Assembly (NCBI RefSeq): GCF_000383675.1
Contig: NZ_KB911828.1
Span: 1 to 64,000 of the forward strand
From: Terracoccus sp. 273MFTsu3.1
Lineage (GTDB): Bacteria; Actinomycetota; Actinomycetes; Actinomycetales; Dermatophilaceae
Direction: 5' to 3'
DNA length: 64,000 bases
Both the position numbers and the translations under genes were made by a program. The notes beneath the pieces are model-generated. The model was not told the DNA's origin, did not search any database, and saw only the letters and a list, made by a program, of their open reading frames with translations. Of the stretch, positions 45,660 through 53,605 are shown piece by piece; position 1 is the first letter of the stretch; every line of letters begins with the position of its first letter.

Positions 45660-46525
45660 GCGAAGTCCCGACCCGGCCGGCGGGTTACGTCGTCCGTCGG
45701 ATCCCGAGGGGACGCCAGCCCGTCCTCGACCGGCTCGCCGGGGCCAGCCGTCGGTTCCAGGTCCACGCGCTCGTCGAGCTCGACGTCACGAGGGCTGCGG
45801 AGACGATGCAGGCGCATCCGGAGAGCGACGTCTCGTGGACCGGCTTCGTCATCGCCTCGGTCGCGCGGGCGGTGTCGTTGCACCCGGAGCTGAACGCCCG
45901 CAGGGCCGGCGGTCGTCTGGTCTGCTTCGACCGCGTCGACATCGGTGCCACGGTCGAGCGCGGCACCCCTGACCGCCCTGCCCTTGATGTCGTCGTCGTC
46001 CCTGCAGCAGACCGACTCACGTGCACCCAGGTCACGGCGCTGCTCCACCGGGCCAAGGTCGGGCCGCCTCCGGCACACGAGGTCACCCGTCCGATGGCCG
46101 CGGTGCTGCGACTGCCGAGTCCGCTACGACGGGCGGCGATCCGCGCCGCAGGGGCTCGACCGGGAGTCTCGGCGCAGTTCGGTCCCGCGATCGGCGTCAC
46201 GTCCCTGGGCATGTTCGCGCACACCTGGGGCTGGGCGATCCCGGTCGCCCCGCTCACCGTCATCGTCACCGTGGGCAGCGTCACCGAACGTCCCGCCGTC
46301 GAGTCGGGGGCCGTCGTCGCGAGGCCGCGACTGCCCCTCACGCTGACCTTCGACCACGCCGTCGTCGACGGTGCGCCGGCGGCCCGCTTCGTCGAGACGT
46401 TGCGTGACCTGGTGGAGACGGCGGCCGCCCTGGACGGGACGAACGAGGGCGTTCCGGAGGACCCGGATCCGATGTCGCGGAATACTCCGACCACGACAAC
46501 TGGGCCAGGGCTCTCAGGGTGCTGA
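45656..46525 (+). CDS. Stand-alone 2-oxoacid-dehydrogenase acyltransferase (E2 catalytic) domain protein
   Basis: 289 residues resembling only the C-terminal catalytic domain of E2 subunits. There is no lipoyl domain and no peripheral-subunit-binding domain. The catalytic motif is intact: LTFDHAVVDGAPAARFVETL with His and Asp of HxxxDG at about residues 234-239. SLGMFAHTWGWAIPVAPLTVIVTVGSV matches the trimer-core strand region. It probably is a CoA-dependent acyltransferase acting on a free or carrier-bound acyl group. It is translationally coupled to the carboxylesterase. The last 25 residues are low-complexity (Thr/Pro/Gly). Confidence 0.75.
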   Translation: MSEVPTRPAGYVVRRIPRGRQPVLDRLAGASRRFQVHALVELDVTRAAETMQAHPESDVSWTGFVIASVARAVSLHPELNARRAGGRLVCFDRVDIGATVERGTPDRPALDVVVVPAADRLTCTQVTALLHRAKVGPPPAHEVTRPMAAVLRLPSPLRRAAIRAAGARPGVSAQFGPAIGVTSLGMFAHTWGWAIPVAPLTVIVTVGSVTERPAVESGAVVARPRLPLTLTFDHAVVDGAPAARFVETLRDLVETAAALDGTNEGVPEDPDPMSRNTPTTTTGPGLSGC

Positions 46526-46946
46526 CCTGCGCAAACGTGAGCCGACGTGCGACGCCATCCCGACCGTTAGGCGCTGGATGGGCCCTCGATAGGCACCCCG
46601 TGGTGCGGGCAGCGTGCCAAGAAGCGCCTGCGTACGAGCGCCAGGACCTATCAGGTCGGCGTCAAGGCGCGCTGCGCTGCCGCGACAACCTGCCGTCGCG
46701 GTCTGCATGGCTCAGGCTTCCGCGGACGTCTCGACCCTGTTCTTGAGGCTCCGTGGCGCGGCAGCTGACGGGCGAAGGAGGAGCGGCGTAGCGGCCGGAT
46801 CCGCCTCACGCGGTGCTCTGTTCGGGTTGGGCCGGCTCCGGCTGAGGCTATGGGGGGCCGTGTTGCGCGGGGTCCCGCGCGCCCGAGATCGTCAACGCCT
46901 CAACCGGCTGGTTCCGCGCTGCGGCGCCCAGAGTCCCTGCTTCTCA
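46526..46946. other. Gene-free interval between convergent gene blocks
   Basis: About 420 bases between the E2-like gene (plus strand) and the aldehyde dehydrogenase (minus strand). No open frame here has recognisable similarity, codon bias or a ribosome-binding site. The composition looks less GC-rich and more even than neighbouring coding DNA. It may be a decayed gene or an old insertion site marking the start of the all-minus catabolic region. Confidence 0.5.
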
Positions 46947-48464
46947 TCAGGTCTCGGATGTGAACCAGATGCCATCCCTGGCGAAGGGGTCGGCGAAGCC
47001 GACATAGCACGTCTCGAGGTACTCCTCGATGCCTTCACGACCGCCCTCGCGGCCCAGACCCGAGTGCTTGACCCCGCCGAACGGTGCGGCGGGGTTGGAC
47101 ACGACGCCGGTGTTGAGTCCGAGCATGCCGGTCTCGAGGCGCTCGCTGAGGCGCAGGCCGCGGTCGAGGTCGCGGGTGTAGACGAAGCAGACGAGCCCGA
47201 AGGGCGTCGCGTTGGCGAGACGGACGGCCTCGTCCTCGGTGTCGAAGGCCACGAGGGGGGCGACGGGACCGAAGATCTCCTCGTCGAGGATGGCCGCGCC
47301 GGCGGGCACGTCCGTGAGCACCGTGGGAGGGAAGAAGTATCCGGCCCCGTCGACCGGACGCCCGCCCAGGGCGAGGGTCGCGCCGGAGGCGACCGCCCCT
47401 TCGACCAGGCCGCTGACCTTTGACACCGCTGCTTCGTTGATGAGCGGACCCAGCCGCGTGGCAGGGTCGGTGCCCCGGCCGACCGTCACGCCGGCCATCC
47501 GCTCGGTGAGCCGGCGTGCGAACTCGGGGGCGACCCTGCGGTGCACGAGGAACCGGTTCGCGGCCACGCAGGCCTCGCCGCCGTTGCGCAGCTTGGCGGC
47601 GAGTGCTCCGTCGACGGCGGCGTCGAGGTCGGCGTCCTCGAATACGATGAAGGGCGCGTTGCCGCCGAGCTCCATCGACACCCGGAGCACCTGGTCGGCG
47701 GAGTCCGCGATGAGTCGCTGCCCGACCGCCGTGGAGCCGGTGAACGACAGCTTGCGCAGCCGGCCGTCCTTGATCAGCGGCCCGGTCACCTCCGCCGCTC
47801 GGGTCGTGGGGATGACGTTGAGCACGCCGGCGGGCAGCCCTGCGTCCTGGAGGATCTCGGCTAGCAGCAGCGCCGTGAGCGGGGTGAGCTCGGCTGGCTT
47901 GAGGACCATCGTGCACCCTGCGGCGACAGCCGGTGCGATCTTGCGGGTGGCCATGGCGAGCGGGAAGTTCCACGGGGTGATGAAGAGGCACGGACCGACC
48001 GGCCGCTTCGTCACGAGAAGGCGGTTGGCCCCATCGGGTGCGATCGAGTAGCGGCCGGAGATCCGCGGCGCCTCCTCTCCGAACCAGCGCAGGAACTCGG
48101 CGCCGTAGGCGACCTCGCCGTGCGCCTCGGCCAGGGGCTTGCCCATCTCGAGGGTCATCAGGAGCGCGAGATCGTCGGCGCGGATGGTGACGAGCTCGAA
48201 GGCCTGACGCAGGATCTCGGCCCGGACGCGCGGCGGTGTCCCGGCCCAGGACGGCTGGGCCGAATGGGCCGCGGCCAGCGCTCGCCGACCGTCACCGGGC
48301 TGCGCATCCGCGACGGAGGCGAGGACGGACTCGTTCGAGGGGTCGACCACCTCGAAGCGGCTCCCGTTCTCGGAGGCCGTCCATCGGCCGTCGATGTAGA
48401 GGCCGGTGGGGGTCCGTGCCAGCAGGGCACGTTCGGTCTCGTCGGTGACCGCTGTCGTCGTCAT
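46947..48464 (-). CDS. NAD(P)-dependent aldehyde dehydrogenase, succinate-semialdehyde dehydrogenase-like
   Basis: 505 residues of the ALDH superfamily. PWNFPLAMATRKIAPAVAAGCTMVLKPAELTP cut at about 165-195 (cofactor binding), general base Glu about 264 in MELGGNAPF, catalytic Cys about 298 in GGEACVAANRF, and C-terminal PFGGVKHSGLGREGG. NGGEACVAANR is typical of GabD-type enzymes, but glutarate, glycolaldehyde and lactaldehyde dehydrogenases are close alternatives. Start ATG 48464 with AGGAAG upstream. It is the last gene of the minus-strand region, 105 bases after the hydroxy-acid oxidase; that gap holds an inverted repeat GAGTCG-ACCGCG-CGACTC (48515-48532). Confidence 0.85.
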   Translation of the reverse strand: MTTTAVTDETERALLARTPTGLYIDGRWTASENGSRFEVVDPSNESVLASVADAQPGDGRRALAAAHSAQPSWAGTPPRVRAEILRQAFELVTIRADDLALLMTLEMGKPLAEAHGEVAYGAEFLRWFGEEAPRISGRYSIAPDGANRLLVTKRPVGPCLFITPWNFPLAMATRKIAPAVAAGCTMVLKPAELTPLTALLLAEILQDAGLPAGVLNVIPTTRAAEVTGPLIKDGRLRKLSFTGSTAVGQRLIADSADQVLRVSMELGGNAPFIVFEDADLDAAVDGALAAKLRNGGEACVAANRFLVHRRVAPEFARRLTERMAGVTVGRGTDPATRLGPLINEAAVSKVSGLVEGAVASGATLALGGRPVDGAGYFFPPTVLTDVPAGAAILDEEIFGPVAPLVAFDTEDEAVRLANATPFGLVCFVYTRDLDRGLRLSERLETGMLGLNTGVVSNPAAPFGGVKHSGLGREGGREGIEEYLETCYVGFADPFARDGIWFTSET

Positions 48465-48569
48465 GTCGTCACTTCCTGGCAGAGCATGCGGTGGAGGGTG
48501 GAAGGGGAGCGCGGGAGTCGACCGCGCGACTCAGCCCACGGCTTACGCCATCGGAACAAGCGGCTCGGC

Positions 48570-49589
48570 CTAGCGGCGCACGAGGTCGGGCCCCACGTCG
48601 GAGCACGAGCGGCATCCGGCGAGCGCCAGCGACTCCTCGACCTCCGAGGTCAGGGCATCGAGCAGCGTTCGTACGCCGTCGGATCCGTCGGTCGCGAGGG
48701 CCCAGATCACCGGCCGCCCCACGAGCACGGCCCGGGCGCCGAGGGCGAGCGCCTTGACGACATGGGAACCGGTGCGCACGCCGCCGTCGACGTAGACCTC
48801 CACGTGGGCACCGACCGCTGTGGCGACCTCCGGGAGAGCGAGCGGGGCTGGCACGACACCGTCGAGCTGGCGGCCACCGTGCGTCGACACGATGACGGCC
48901 GAGGCGCCGGCGGCGACGCAGTCCCTGGCGGCTTCAGCGGTGAGCACACCCTTGGCGACGATGGGCAGCCCGGTGGACTCGGCGAGCCGCTCGAGGTCGC
49001 GAGGGCCCACGTCCGCCGCCTGCATGAGGCGCGGGTCGGCGACGTCGCGGTGGTCGAGCGCCTCCACGATGCCGGTCCTCGGCAGCGTCGCCGGGAAGCC
49101 GGCGCGCTTGCGGGCAACGCGGGGGGTGTCCACGGTCACGACAAGCGCCTTCGCGCCGGCAGCAGCGGCACGGCGAGCGATCTCGTCGGTGACGCCCCGG
49201 TCCTGGAGGACGTAGATCTGCTGCCAGAAGGGGCCGGCCGCGGCCGCCACCTCCTCGACCCGGGTGCTCGCCCTCATCGACAGTACGAGGAGACTGCCGG
49301 CGGCCTTCGCTCCCCGGGCCACCCCGACCTCCCCGTCGGGGTGGGCGAGACGGTGGGCGGCCGTAGGAGCGACGAGCACCGGTGAGGCCACGGGCTGCCC
49401 GAGCACATGGGTCGCCGGCGACGTGGCCGAGACGTCTCTCAGCACCCTCGGACGCAGCAGGACGTCGTCCCACGCCTGCTCCTGCCGCGCGAGCGTCCGC
49501 TCGGCCCCGGCGCCGGCCGCGAAGTAGGCGAAGACGTCGGGTGGCAGGACCTCCTCCGCCCGACGCAGCGACGACGCGAGGTCACTCAC
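48570..49589 (-). CDS. FMN-dependent alpha-hydroxy-acid oxidase/dehydrogenase
   Basis: 339 residues. N-terminal DVFAYFAAGAGAERTL (Tyr of the active site), PVLVAPTAAHRLAHPDGEVG, and the catalytic His about 236 in VIVSTHGGRQLDG, then the phosphate-binding VYVDGGVRTGSHVVKALALGARAVLVGRP. This family oxidises glycolate, lactate, mandelate and other 2-hydroxy acids. GTG start at 49589 overlaps the stop codon of the EboE-like gene by four bases, so it is translated as part of that unit. The C-terminus ends in a Cys-containing stretch (LALAGCRSCSDVG). Confidence 0.85.
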   Translation of the reverse strand: MSDLASSLRRAEEVLPPDVFAYFAAGAGAERTLARQEQAWDDVLLRPRVLRDVSATSPATHVLGQPVASPVLVAPTAAHRLAHPDGEVGVARGAKAAGSLLVLSMRASTRVEEVAAAAGPFWQQIYVLQDRGVTDEIARRAAAAGAKALVVTVDTPRVARKRAGFPATLPRTGIVEALDHRDVADPRLMQAADVGPRDLERLAESTGLPIVAKGVLTAEAARDCVAAGASAVIVSTHGGRQLDGVVPAPLALPEVATAVGAHVEVYVDGGVRTGSHVVKALALGARAVLVGRPVIWALATDGSDGVRTLLDALTSEVEESLALAGCRSCSDVGPDLVRR

Positions 49590-50806
49590 GTCCCCGTCAC
49601 CAGCCGCTGCGTCTCGGCGCGGATCCACTCGAGCTCGCGGGAGACGTAGTCGACGATGTCGCCGTCCTTCAGGTGCGCGGGCAGCACGTCCCAGGTGTAG
49701 GTCTCGATCTCGAGGTGGTCCGAGAGCGGGGTCTGCGCGTGCACCTCGAGAGCGGCCGTGATCCCGGAGCGGGTCGTGCTGAGACCTCCCAGGTCGTCGA
49801 GGAAGATCGGCACGTGGAAGTGGGTGCGCCACTCGCGCGGTCCGCCGCTCGGGTCGGCCCGCCAGGCTGCGATCGCGTCGGCGAGCGTGAGGAAGCGCGT
49901 CAACTCTCCGTCGCGGCGCTCCGTCGTCTGGCTGAGGTAGATCGTGTCGGTGAACGCCTCGAGGGTGTCGACGGTCGAGGCCGTGACCTCCGGAACGCGC
50001 AGCGCGGCGGCCGCCTGCAGCTTGAATACGGGGACCCCCGCCTCGGTGAGCAGCCGCAGCGAGGCGGCGATGTCCTCGAACTGCACCGACTGGTGGCAGA
50101 TGTCGAAGACGACGCCGAGGTGGCGACGGACCAGTCCCACGACCTCGCTGACCGGTAGCCCAGTGAGGCGGCAGAGCGTGTCGGTGCCGCTAGCGGACCA
50201 GACGTCCTCGCGGAACCACGCGACGGTCTCCTCGGTCGTCTCGAGGAAGCACGCCGGCTCCGGCTCGAGGGCCAGCTTGACCCGGCGTCCCGTCCGGCGT
50301 TCGAGCTCGACGAGGTGGGCGACGACCGAGAGGACGTTCTCGGTCAGCCGCGCCCGGTCCGCCGCCGTCACCACCTTGGGACGGAAGGCGAGAGGCGAGG
50401 TCTGGATCGATGGTGATACGTGCGACGGCGTCACCTCGGCGAGGATGTCGGCAACCTGGCAGGTGTAGCGCACCCGGTCCGGGCCCGACCAGTCCGGCTC
50501 GTAGACCTGCTCCATCACGACGCGGCCCTTGAAGGGGCCGTAGGGAAAGGCGTTGACGGTGTAGACGTACATGTCGTTGGCGGCCAACCACGCCCGAAGG
50601 CGCTCGCGCTCGGCTGCGTCCTCGGTCAGCGTCTGGGCGGAGGAGGCCGACAGCCGCAACGACACGGCATACGGCTCGTCGGGCGCGATCCGGGCCTTCA
50701 CGAGCGGGGCGTACGTCATGAGGCTGTCACTCATCTCGTCCCAGGTGTCGCCGGGGTGCACGAGCGTTGAGTAGGCGAGGTGCTGGACGGCCGGGGTGGG
50801 CTTCAC
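49586..50806 (-). CDS. EboE-like TIM-barrel protein (xylose-isomerase-like)
   Basis: 406 residues. YSTLVHPGDTWDEMSDSLM, YAVSLRLSASSAQTL, YVYTVNAFPYGPFKG and MEQVYEPDWSGPDRV match the EboE family, TIM-barrel proteins first seen in the ebo (edge-biogenesis) clusters of cyanobacteria and other bacteria and called metabolite-traffic proteins. Acidic and His residues that could bind a metal are in LALEPEPACFLETTEE, VVFDICHQSVQFED and HFHVPIF. No other ebo gene is present here. GTG start overlaps the E2-like stop codon, and its own stop overlaps the oxidase start. Role is unknown; an isomerase or epimerase of a small polyol or sugar acid is possible. Confidence 0.6.
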   Translation of the reverse strand: MKPTPAVQHLAYSTLVHPGDTWDEMSDSLMTYAPLVKARIAPDEPYAVSLRLSASSAQTLTEDAAERERLRAWLAANDMYVYTVNAFPYGPFKGRVVMEQVYEPDWSGPDRVRYTCQVADILAEVTPSHVSPSIQTSPLAFRPKVVTAADRARLTENVLSVVAHLVELERRTGRRVKLALEPEPACFLETTEETVAWFREDVWSASGTDTLCRLTGLPVSEVVGLVRRHLGVVFDICHQSVQFEDIAASLRLLTEAGVPVFKLQAAAALRVPEVTASTVDTLEAFTDTIYLSQTTERRDGELTRFLTLADAIAAWRADPSGGPREWRTHFHVPIFLDDLGGLSTTRSGITAALEVHAQTPLSDHLEIETYTWDVLPAHLKDGDIVDYVSRELEWIRAETQRLVTGT

Positions 50807-51579
50807 GACGCCCTCCGATCGTGGGCCTCGAGCCGTTGACGGACCTGGGTGAGCAACACGGCCGCGTCGGTGCCCGCCGCATGCTCGTCGACGGTCAGGG
50901 CGAGGTGGACGAACGTGCCCATCCCGATCCCGCGGCCGCCGTCGGGCAGGGCGACGACTGCCGGTCGGTCGACGGCGTCGCCGACGGAGAGCGCCACGAG
51001 CTCGCCGCCCGCGAGGACGGGGAGGTCGAACAGCAGCCCGGTGCCCCGCAGGTCGTGGACGGCCAGCGTCGCGCCGGATGGCTCGCCCTCGTGCGCGGGG
51101 ACGGCGGATGCGTCGTCGAGAGTCCGTCGCAGCCCTGACACCGAGAGGTCGTGGGCGTTCACGACCTCCCGGTGTGGCCCGTCCGGGGCGTGGACCCTCA
51201 GGACAGGGCGGGACGCCGCGGTGGCTGCACCGGAGACCGCGCGGAGCGCCTGGACGGCGGACTCGACGACGCTGGCGAGCAGGTCCGTCGTCCTCGCGAG
51301 TCTCGTGACCTCGACCTCTGCGACGGAGGTGCGCAGCTTCCGGGACTCGATGGCTACTGCAGCAGAGGGGGATTCGGCGGTCGTCGCGGCACGGCCCACG
51401 TCGGCCACAGTGACCCGACCGAGCGGGCCCGTCCCGGCAATCCTGTCGAGGCTCACCCCTCGGTCGCTCGCCAGGCGCCGCACCCGTGGGGAGTGGACGT
51501 GACGAGGGCGACGGCCTCCGGGAGGGGCGGCCGGCCTCCCCCCGGGGAGGAAGGGGGCGAGCGCGGCGGGCACGCTCAC
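50803..51579 (-). CDS. Truncated, probably non-catalytic E2-like subunit
   Basis: 258 residues. It starts almost directly with a peripheral-subunit-binding domain (HSPRVRRLASDRGVSLDRIA, then GTGPLGRVTVADV; residues about 29-61). There is no lipoyl domain, since only 28 residues precede it. The remainder follows the E2 catalytic fold but is short. The motif normally written DHRxxDG reads DEHAAGTD (231-238), so the catalytic His/Asp arrangement is lost. It therefore looks like an E1-binding scaffold rather than an acyltransferase. GTG start overlaps the E1 beta stop (GTGA), and its stop overlaps the EboE-like start. No lipoyl protein or E3 gene is in the window. Confidence 0.7.
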   Translation of the reverse strand: MSVPAALAPFLPGGRPAAPPGGRRPRHVHSPRVRRLASDRGVSLDRIAGTGPLGRVTVADVGRAATTAESPSAAVAIESRKLRTSVAEVEVTRLARTTDLLASVVESAVQALRAVSGAATAASRPVLRVHAPDGPHREVVNAHDLSVSGLRRTLDDASAVPAHEGEPSGATLAVHDLRGTGLLFDLPVLAGGELVALSVGDAVDRPAVVALPDGGRGIGMGTFVHLALTVDEHAAGTDAAVLLTQVRQRLEAHDRRAS

Positions 51580-52553
51580 GACTGCAGCGCCTTCTCGACG
51601 GTGCTGGCGACGCTCTCGGCCGAGGGCATGACGAGGTCCTCGAGGGAGTCGGCCGACGGCAGCGGGATGTGGGGCGTCGTGATCCGCTGCACCGGCCCGT
51701 CGAGGTCCCAGAACGCCTCGTCGGCGACGATGGAGGCGATCTCGGCGCCCCAGCCCAGCAGCTGCGGGTTCTCCTCGACGGTGAAGAGCCGACCCGTCCT
51801 CGCCACCGACCCCAGGATGGTTCGGGTGTCGAGCGGCACGAGCGAGCGCACGTCGATGACCTCGGCGTCGATGCCTCGCGTGGCCAGGTCCTCTGCCGCT
51901 GCCAGCGCCCGCGGGACCATCATGCCTAGGGCGAGGATCGTTGCGTCACGGCCGGGCCGCCGGATCTTGGCGGTGCCGAGGCTGTCGACGATCTCGCCGT
52001 CGGGGACCTCGCCCTTGGAGGCATAGAGGCCCTTGTGCTCGCAGAAGATCACGGGGTCCTCGTCGCGGATGGCCGCGGCCATGAGGCCGACGACGTCCTC
52101 GGCGGTCGAGGGGGTCACGACCTTGAGGCCGGGGACGGCCATCGCCCAGTTCTCGATCGACTGCGAGTGCTGCGCCCCGAAGCGCAGGCCACCGCCGTTG
52201 CCCGTCTTGATGACGAGGGGCAGGCTCACCTGCCCGTCGGTCATGTAGCGCGTCTTGGCGATCTGGTTCACGACGATGTCCCAGCACACGGCGAAGAAGT
52301 CGGAGAACATGATCTCGGCCACCGGCCGCAGCCCCGTCATCGCGGCGCCCATGGCCGCCCCGAGGATGGCCTGCTCGCTGATGGGCGTGTCGAGGACCCG
52401 CTTCGGGCCGAACTCGTCGAGCAGGCCGACGGTCGTCTTGAAGACGCCTCCCGCCCCGGCGATGTCCTCGCCGACGACGACGACGCGCTCGTCACGACGC
52501 ATCTCCTGCGCGATGCCTCGTGCCACTGCATCTCGGTAGCTCAGTTGCGCCAT
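51576..52553 (-). CDS. TPP-dependent dehydrogenase E1 component, beta subunit
   Basis: 325 residues. LSYRDAVARGIAQEMRRDERVVVVGEDI is the standard opening of E1 beta. The cofactor and subunit-interface region is RVLDTPISEQAILGAAMGAA, and HSQSIENWAMAVPGLKVVTPS corresponds to the active-site His segment. Closest family types are acetoin (AcoB), pyruvate and branched-chain E1 beta. ATG at 52553 with GGAGG six bases upstream; an ATG two codons earlier is the alternative. It overlaps E1 alpha by 13 bases and the E2-like gene by four. Confidence 0.88.
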   Translation of the reverse strand: MAQLSYRDAVARGIAQEMRRDERVVVVGEDIAGAGGVFKTTVGLLDEFGPKRVLDTPISEQAILGAAMGAAMTGLRPVAEIMFSDFFAVCWDIVVNQIAKTRYMTDGQVSLPLVIKTGNGGGLRFGAQHSQSIENWAMAVPGLKVVTPSTAEDVVGLMAAAIRDEDPVIFCEHKGLYASKGEVPDGEIVDSLGTAKIRRPGRDATILALGMMVPRALAAAEDLATRGIDAEVIDVRSLVPLDTRTILGSVARTGRLFTVEENPQLLGWGAEIASIVADEAFWDLDGPVQRITTPHIPLPSADSLEDLVMPSAESVASTVEKALQS

Positions 52554-53605
52554 GACCATCCTCCATCAGCCCAGACATCGGTGAAAGCACTCTCGGGAGA
52601 GGGAAGTTCACCAGCGATGGCTCCCTCGGTGGCGGCGTCGACGAGGGCGAGCACACTCGCGTCGATGGCGTCGAGCTCGTCCTCGGACACGCCCAGCCGC
52701 ACCAAGCGCTCGCGGTAGACCGTGAGCGGGTCGTACGCCTTCCACGCCTCGACCTCCTCGCTCGGGCGGTACTTGCCCGGATCGGCCCGCGAGTGCCCGC
52801 CGTGACGGTAGGTCAGCGCCTCCACGAGGGAGGGGCCCTGCCCCGAGCGGGCGCGGTCGAGGGCCGTCACCGCGGCGAGGTGGACCTCGTCCGCGTCGTT
52901 GCCGTCGATGACGATCGACTCGAGCCCGTAGGCAGGGGCCCGGTCGGCGGCTGGGTGCGGGACCGCGGTGATGTCGTGGATGGAGGTGTACTCCATGTAG
53001 AGGTTGTTCTCACAGACGAAGACGACCGGCAGGCGGTAGACGGCGGCATAGTTGAGGGCCTCGTGGAACGCGCCGATGTTGGTGGTGCCGTCGCCGAAGA
53101 AGCAGACGGCCACCTGGCCCGACCCGCGGTACTGCGCCGACCACGCGGCGCCGTTGGCGATCGTCAGGTGTGCCCCGATGATCGCGTAGGAGCCCATCAT
53201 CCCGTGCTCGACGCTCGTGAGGTGCATCGAACCGCCCTTGCCGCCCATGAGGCCGTTGGCCCGGCCGAGCAGCTCGGCGAGCACGGGCGTCATCGGCACG
53301 CCGCGCGCCAGGGTGTGGGCGTGCCCTCGGTAGGTCGCGAAGGTGTAGTCGTCCTCGCGCATCGCGGCGCCGAAGCCGGCTGCGATCGCCTCCATCCCGA
53401 GCGACAGGTGGCTCGTGCCCTTGACGAGCTGCTTCATGAACAGGTCGTAGGCGCGCTTCTCGAAGGTGCGCATCTCCCGCATCGACCGGTAGAGCTGCCG
53501 GCGGCGGTCGAGGTCGACATCGAGGGCGTCGTTGGCGTCGCTGCGCTCCGGGGGGAGCACGACGCCGTGCTCGCCGTAGCGGTGCTCGGACAGGGGAAGC
53601 TTCAT
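52541..53605 (-). CDS. TPP-dependent dehydrogenase E1 component, alpha subunit
   Basis: 354 residues. MREMRTFEKRAYDLFMKQLVKGTSHLSLG cut near residues 39-67, the phosphorylation-loop region THLTS-like segment GGSMHLTSVEHG, and the TPP motif GDGTTNIGAFHEALNYAAVYRLPVVFVCENN cut across residues about 168-198 (GDG...NN). YRHGGHSRADPGKYR is the conserved His loop. The pattern suits acetoin or pyruvate dehydrogenase E1 alpha. ATG start overlaps the stop of the M24 gene (ATGA), so the M24 protein and the E1 are translationally coupled. Confidence 0.88.
   Translation of the reverse strand: MKLPLSEHRYGEHGVVLPPERSDANDALDVDLDRRRQLYRSMREMRTFEKRAYDLFMKQLVKGTSHLSLGMEAIAAGFGAAMREDDYTFATYRGHAHTLARGVPMTPVLAELLGRANGLMGGKGGSMHLTSVEHGMMGSYAIIGAHLTIANGAAWSAQYRGSGQVAVCFFGDGTTNIGAFHEALNYAAVYRLPVVFVCENNLYMEYTSIHDITAVPHPAADRAPAYGLESIVIDGNDADEVHLAAVTALDRARSGQGPSLVEALTYRHGGHSRADPGKYRPSEEVEAWKAYDPLTVYRERLVRLGVSEDELDAIDASVLALVDAATEGAIAGELPSPESAFTDVWADGGWSWRN

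Noticed and set aside
46526-46946. Possible insertion-sequence or tRNA remnant at the strand-switch point
   Set aside because: No inverted repeats, transposase motif, cloverleaf or T-loop sequence could be found by eye. It is left as an unexplained gap.
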